Shown here piece by piece: positions 57,901 to 63,900 of a stretch of DNA of 64,000 bases (its first letter is position 1; the number at the start of each line of letters is the position of its first letter). The DNA is from Branchiostoma floridae (Eukaryota; Chordata; Leptocardii; Amphioxiformes; Branchiostomatidae). The stretch spans positions 20,705,739 to 20,769,738 of the forward strand of contig NC_049983.1 in NCBI RefSeq assembly GCF_000003815.2, given 5' to 3'. Below the pieces are notes generated by a model. The model was given only the letters and a program-made list of their open reading frames with translations. It did not search any database and was not told where the DNA came from. The translations under genes and the position numbers were made by a program.

Positions 57901-60900
57901 GCACTATCTTCTAGAACTCATTCAAAAACAAATTTGTATCTTTTTATCTTTTAACTGCAGCATGCAGCAGACCTGGAGAAGAAACAAAATGAGGCTGAGA
58001 ACAAGAAGCTACTTGGCAGTGTCATTCAGTATGGAGGAGTCATACAGGTAAGACACCTGTGGATAGCCTCTTATTATAGATGTACTGTTCTATGCAATTG
58101 CTTGCAGAGTACAGCAGGGGTTTGTTCATCCCTAAATGTCATGTTGACAAATCCTTGCTTTCCTGGTTTAATTGGACCGTATTTAATCTTTTCCCTATCA
58201 GACATGCCAAATTTGTCTGTCAAGATGATGGAATAGCCATTATTTTCGTCAGTCATTAACAGCAAGATTGACAGGCACTGGGCAAAACCCTTAGATACAG
58301 TTATTTTAAAGTAGTGAAATAATGTTACCTCAAAGCTTTAGAAGTTTTTATTGTGCTATTGTTGATGAAAGTTGTCACCAAAACTCTGTTGCTTAGCTTC
58401 TCCATCTCAAGAGCAACAAGTTCCTGACAGTGAACAAGCGCCTCCCGGCACATCTGGAGAAAAATGCAATGAGAGTCACCCTTGATCCATCCGGAAATGA
58501 AGGGTCATGGTTTTACATCCAGCCCTTTTACAAGCTGAGATCACCAGGGGATAATGTAAGTACATTACCATGTACTGTAGTGCCATAAGCAAGGCTACAT
58601 CTATAGTGTTCATTTTGTTTGTCAGAATCTTGAGTTGACAAGATCCATGAAGACATTCCTTGTATTTTACAACGGATCGAGTGTCAGCCATCTTGTTGAT
58701 GAAGCAGAGTAGATGCACTGTGCTGTGGATATAGTATGCAAAAGTAGACTGCAGGCACAATCGAATAATGACTTATTATGATACTTGTGAAACTTACAGG
58801 AACTTACATAATTAATATTGTTCAATTGTGTAATTGTGCAAATTTTGTCTTAAAGTAAATAGTTGTGTTTTTTTTTTAATGTTCCCATGAACTCCTGAAA
58901 AACAGGGCTCAGTAATGCCCAGAGTAACTCCAGGCTGAATAAAATAAATGAAATTAATGAAATGCAATGCTCTAGAAAGGTAAAGATAACACCAATTGTC
59001 CTTGCAGAAACATAATGTCTTACCAAATCAACAACTGATGATAGCCAAGAATCTTCTAGACAGTGATGCCATTCTTATCCTTCCATGTCTGGGTATTATT
59101 TTATCATTATCTGCATGCAGAAGGATGATGAGCTGTGAACCCATCTGATATACCTTTCCCACAGGTTGTTGTTGGTGACAAGGTGACCCTGATGCCAGTC
59201 AATGCTGGACAGCCTCTCCATGCCAGTAACTATGAGCTGGTGACAACCCTGGTTGTAAAGAGGTGGGTTAGTACGACAGTTTAGGAGGAGAGGACTCGTA
59301 CATCTATNNNNNNNNNNNNNNNNNNNNNNNNNNNNNNNNNNNNNNNNNNNNNNNNNNNNNNNNNNNNNNNNNNNNNNNNNNNNNNNNNNNNNNNNNNNNN
59401 NNNNNNNNNNNNNNNNNNNNNNNNNNNNNNNNNNNNNNNNNNNNNNNNNNNNNNNNNNNNNNNNNNNNNNNNNNNNNNNNNNNNGAAGTCTGACAGGACC
59501 TACTTGAATTTCTTCGGTATTTCTGAACATAACAACTCAGATACCGTCTCATTTTTATACAGGCTACGCTTATCTTCAGACTCATTCTCAGTCAATGATG
59601 AAAGATAGTGAATGCATCTGATGCACCTGGCTCTTCAGAGAATTTACCCAGTTGCTTGATTCATCCTGTGTCACGTGATAAACTCTCAGTCATTGCACTT
59701 TAAGAAGGGCTGTAAAACCAACCACCAAGAGCTGATTCATGCCATCTTTTTAAGCCCATCATTTATTTACACTTAAGAAAATTACATGTTACATTTATTG
59801 CGTAAAGTACGTAGCTCAGATTCACACAGTGAAGCATTGCCTGAAGCAGCAGTTAATCCAGCCTATGGATATTACATGTGTTTAGTTATTCCCCTCCTGA
59901 CGTCAGTGTGATAAGGATGTGCCCACAGGAGATAGGTAATCTACTTGGTGAGCCTGGCAGTGGAAGATTACAGCTTTGCCAAATTTAAGTGCAGAGAATT
60001 AATAGCTTCTGACGGGAATATGTATAATCCTGTTAGTGAATATCTCAGATATGTAATCAACGTGTACTTATAATCGTGTTCATCTCCTTTCCATTAGACT
60101 TACTTTTTTGTCAGGAAATTACTTGTCTTATTTAATGGGTATGAACTGTAATATATATGATTAAAATGTGTCTGCGAGCGATGTTCAGACTATGAACACT
60201 TTCAAAGTCTAAGTAACTATTAATTTCCTTTTCTGTCTCAGGTGAACTCTGTAAACTCTAATACGAGTTGGAAGGTATCGCTCTTCATGATCTACACAGA
60301 GAACATTGATGATGTGCTGAAGGGAGTGAGTACACCATATTACAAATGTCACAGAGGATATACCCTCTAAGTGCTCTAATTCTGATACAGTATCAGAAAA
60401 AAAATCTCTTACTGCAAGAAATGTTTGTCGTCTTGTCGTGGGAATTGCACTAAGATGTATATCTCATATTTGTGTCCATATAGTCAGTATAACTAACCTT
60501 GGGTGTAAAACACCAGCTTTTGCATGATAGCCTTTGGCTATGAGTTTATAACACTCTAAATTATGTTCCTCAACCTTGCATTAGAAGTGCCCCACCATTG
60601 ATAGTTTATATACATGTAACACAAGTTTGCCTTTATCCGCGGGGTACACTTCATGTATATTCGTTGCATTTAACTTAAGAATCAGGGTATTTAGGGAGAT
60701 TATGTTGACGGATGATGGCTTCAAGTTGCCTTTATTGTATTGCAGTTTTAAACCACCGTCTGTTGACTTCAGATCTGTAAATACCCTATAAAAACAGATA
60801 TCAGTTACCATCAGATCAAGATGAAATAGTGTTATATGTGCATACAGTGTAGATTGTATGATGATACTTAAACTGTAAGTTGTATGTTGTGTTTCCCAGG

Positions 60901-63900
60901 GGGACGTGGTACGGCTATTCCATGCTGAGCAGGAGAAGTTCCTGACAGGAGATGAGTACAAGAGGAAGGAGTGTGTGTTCCTGAGGGTCACCGCCAGACA
61001 ATCAGCAACCTCAGCTACAAGGTATGGTATGGCCAACCAGTTACATTTTGGCACTTTGTAAACTTTTCCAAATCAAAAGGGGCTACAAGTTGTTGCCAAA
61101 GTTGGGGTGCGTACTTTGTTTCAGGTTATTGCATGGATAATTTGGAAAAGAGCCTAGAACAAAGGTGGAACTACAATTCTAGGAATGGTGTAAAATATAC
61201 ATATTGGTGCTGTCTTGGTGTTGTCTTATCAAAGGAACTGTTTAGACAAGGATGAAAGCAATTCGAACTTGAGAGTGAAGCCTGGTTTGATGAATGCAAC
61301 CTAATGCAAGTACATATACCTGTAACTGGAAAGAGATTTGTAATCTACGTAAACATGCTGCATCCATGTTCTTCATCAGGATCAGTTTAGATGCCAGTTT
61401 GGATTTTCAGCACTGTATTTGATACAAGCTCCTTGGGTTTTGATCGTAGAATATGGTCAATAGTGAAGAGAATTTGATTTTCACTTCTATCAATTTTGTA
61501 CTTATTTCTCTCCCAGTTCCAAAGCCCTGTGGGAAGTTGAGGTGGTTCATCACGACCCCTGTAAGGGTGGCGCCGGTCACTGGAACAGCCTCTTCAGGTT
61601 CAAACACCTGGCCTCTGGGACCTACCTGGCAGCAGAGGTACACTAACTACTACTGATCATGATGTTTCACTAAGGCAGGATTTATACAATGGAGAGACTT
61701 TGTCATGTTATAAAACAAATTTAGAAATAGTACAGACTGGTACACTCAAAATGAAAAACATCTGGTAAACAGATTCCAAAGGACATTTGTCATACTGTAA
61801 ATTGATTAACATTTGTAGCGACTTTGCAATAGGAGGGGGAAGTAGGTGTTTGTGGTACACTGAGTGCACAGTTGCAACAACAATACTAATGTAATGAAAG
61901 ACAGAACATGTATTCCTGGTGCGAGTCTGGGTGAGATCTCAAAAAAATAAAACATGAATATGAAGTATTTCTTGATTAGAGTATTTGATTTTTTTTATTT
62001 ATTCGAATGTAAGTTCATCTGTGACCGTAATTAACATTATGATACAATTTTATACTTTACACAAAAATAAAGCGCTTACCAACAAGCATTTGATCAGTCC
62101 TCTGATCCTTTTCAAGTAGTGATAACCCAAAGCCTATGTCATACATCCAGAATGGAAGTGTGACATCAGCAAAGGGTCAAAGGTGCTTGGAAGTCAGTAT
62201 TGGACCCCGTGTCAGTGAAGGGAAGGTTTATGGCTTCTTTCATTCACCTGAGAAAGTATTTAATAATATGAATATTTATGTATATTCTTTGTTTCCTGTT
62301 TTCTCGGCACAGATTGACCATGACCCGACCCCTGACACCCAGCGGCAGAAGCTGGCGGGGCCGCAGGGCGGGATGGTTTACCAGCTGATGCCCATACCCC
62401 ACGGGCACGACATCGCCTCCATCTTTGAACTGGATCCCACCACCATGCAGAGAGCAGACTCAATGGTTCCGAGGTACACTCTATTTTCTTCTAAAGTGTG
62501 TATTTTTTGTGATTCAGCTATTACGAGCACGAGCTGCCTAGGTTGACCCAGTGTAATCAATTGTGTCACTGGTCCTAAGGTACACTAACTGTCTTTATTT
62601 TCTCCTAAGTGTTAGGTTATATTTTTTGTGGAACTGCAAAGGCTGACTCAGTCTGAAGTATTGTCATTGTAAAATAGATAAAGAGAGAAAGATAGATGTA
62701 ATATGCATGCCTCAGTAACTACTGCAATTCTGCCCTAAAATAAAGTCCATTCAAGGAAAAATATTTTAAGGGTCTTAACGGTGCACACCCCAGTTCTTCC
62801 GCGACCGGGGTCCGCGGTAGTGCGCGGCAAATAAGTGACGAAAGGCTTCCGCGGGTCCATGTTTGAGTTGACATTTCTCATTATTTCCTGCGAAATGACA
62901 TTAAATGGTTACATGGCTGAAAAGCGTAGGAAATGGTGTATTTTTGGTGTAAATTGTGTTTTGGTCCACGCCTTACTTCCGGGATATTCCTACGCCTGAA
63001 TGTAAAGAGGCTCGTGACCTAGATTGACCCCTGTGTCATGCCAAGTTGTAATGCCGCGCGCCGTGGATGATTAAAAAAACTGTAGTACTAGAATTTTCTT
63101 TATAATTGGCTGGATTACTCTCTAGGTTTTCCTCTTTCTGACAGTATCAGTCGTGTTTGCCGGAAAAATCTTCTTCATGCGTTTCTTTTAATGCCAAAAT
63201 GCCCGATTTTGTGCGTTATTTTTTACATGAAAATAATGTTTTGTCCCTCTAATTTTTTTAAACTTGAGAAGTTGAAGGATCGAAACTGAGTTGGTCTTGT
63301 AGCTGAAGAAATATCCTCTCACCCCATATACAGTTATTTTGCTTCAGGATAATTTCCTGGTAGAGCTGGTCGCTAGACCTTAGGGTGTGCCGCCTCCATT
63401 TGAAACCCCAAATAAACTGGTGTGTGCCCCCTTAAGTATCAGTATTGTCGAACTAGAATGTCAATACTCTAATTTAATTCAGATTGAATTCCAAAATATA
63501 ATTGAGTTCTGTGCCATAACATATTTACTAACCTCACCCTGCCCTGTCTTCAGGAGCTCCTACGTGCGTCTGCGACACCTGTGCACGAACACCTGGGTAC
63601 ACAGCACAGCCATACCTATAGACAAGGAGGAGGACAAACCTGTCATGCTCAAGGTACGAGATTTCACAACCTGCCTTCTTATGTTACTTTGGCACACACG
63701 GAATATTTTACTGCCTAAGACATTTAGAGATATTGCTATAGTCTTCGTTTGTAAAACCAAGCTGAGATATGCAGTTCCTTTATCATATTGAATTATGTTT
63801 TTGAGTTTTATGTCTCATAGTATTGTATCACCAGAGGTTTCCTTGCTCCAAATAAATGTTGTGTATGTAGGTTGGTGCTGCTCCAATCCGGGAGGATAAG

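Noticed and set aside
58903-58930. CAGGGCTCAGTAATGCCC, a possible hAT tip in ITPR intron 5
   Set aside because: No partner end was seen within the intron.
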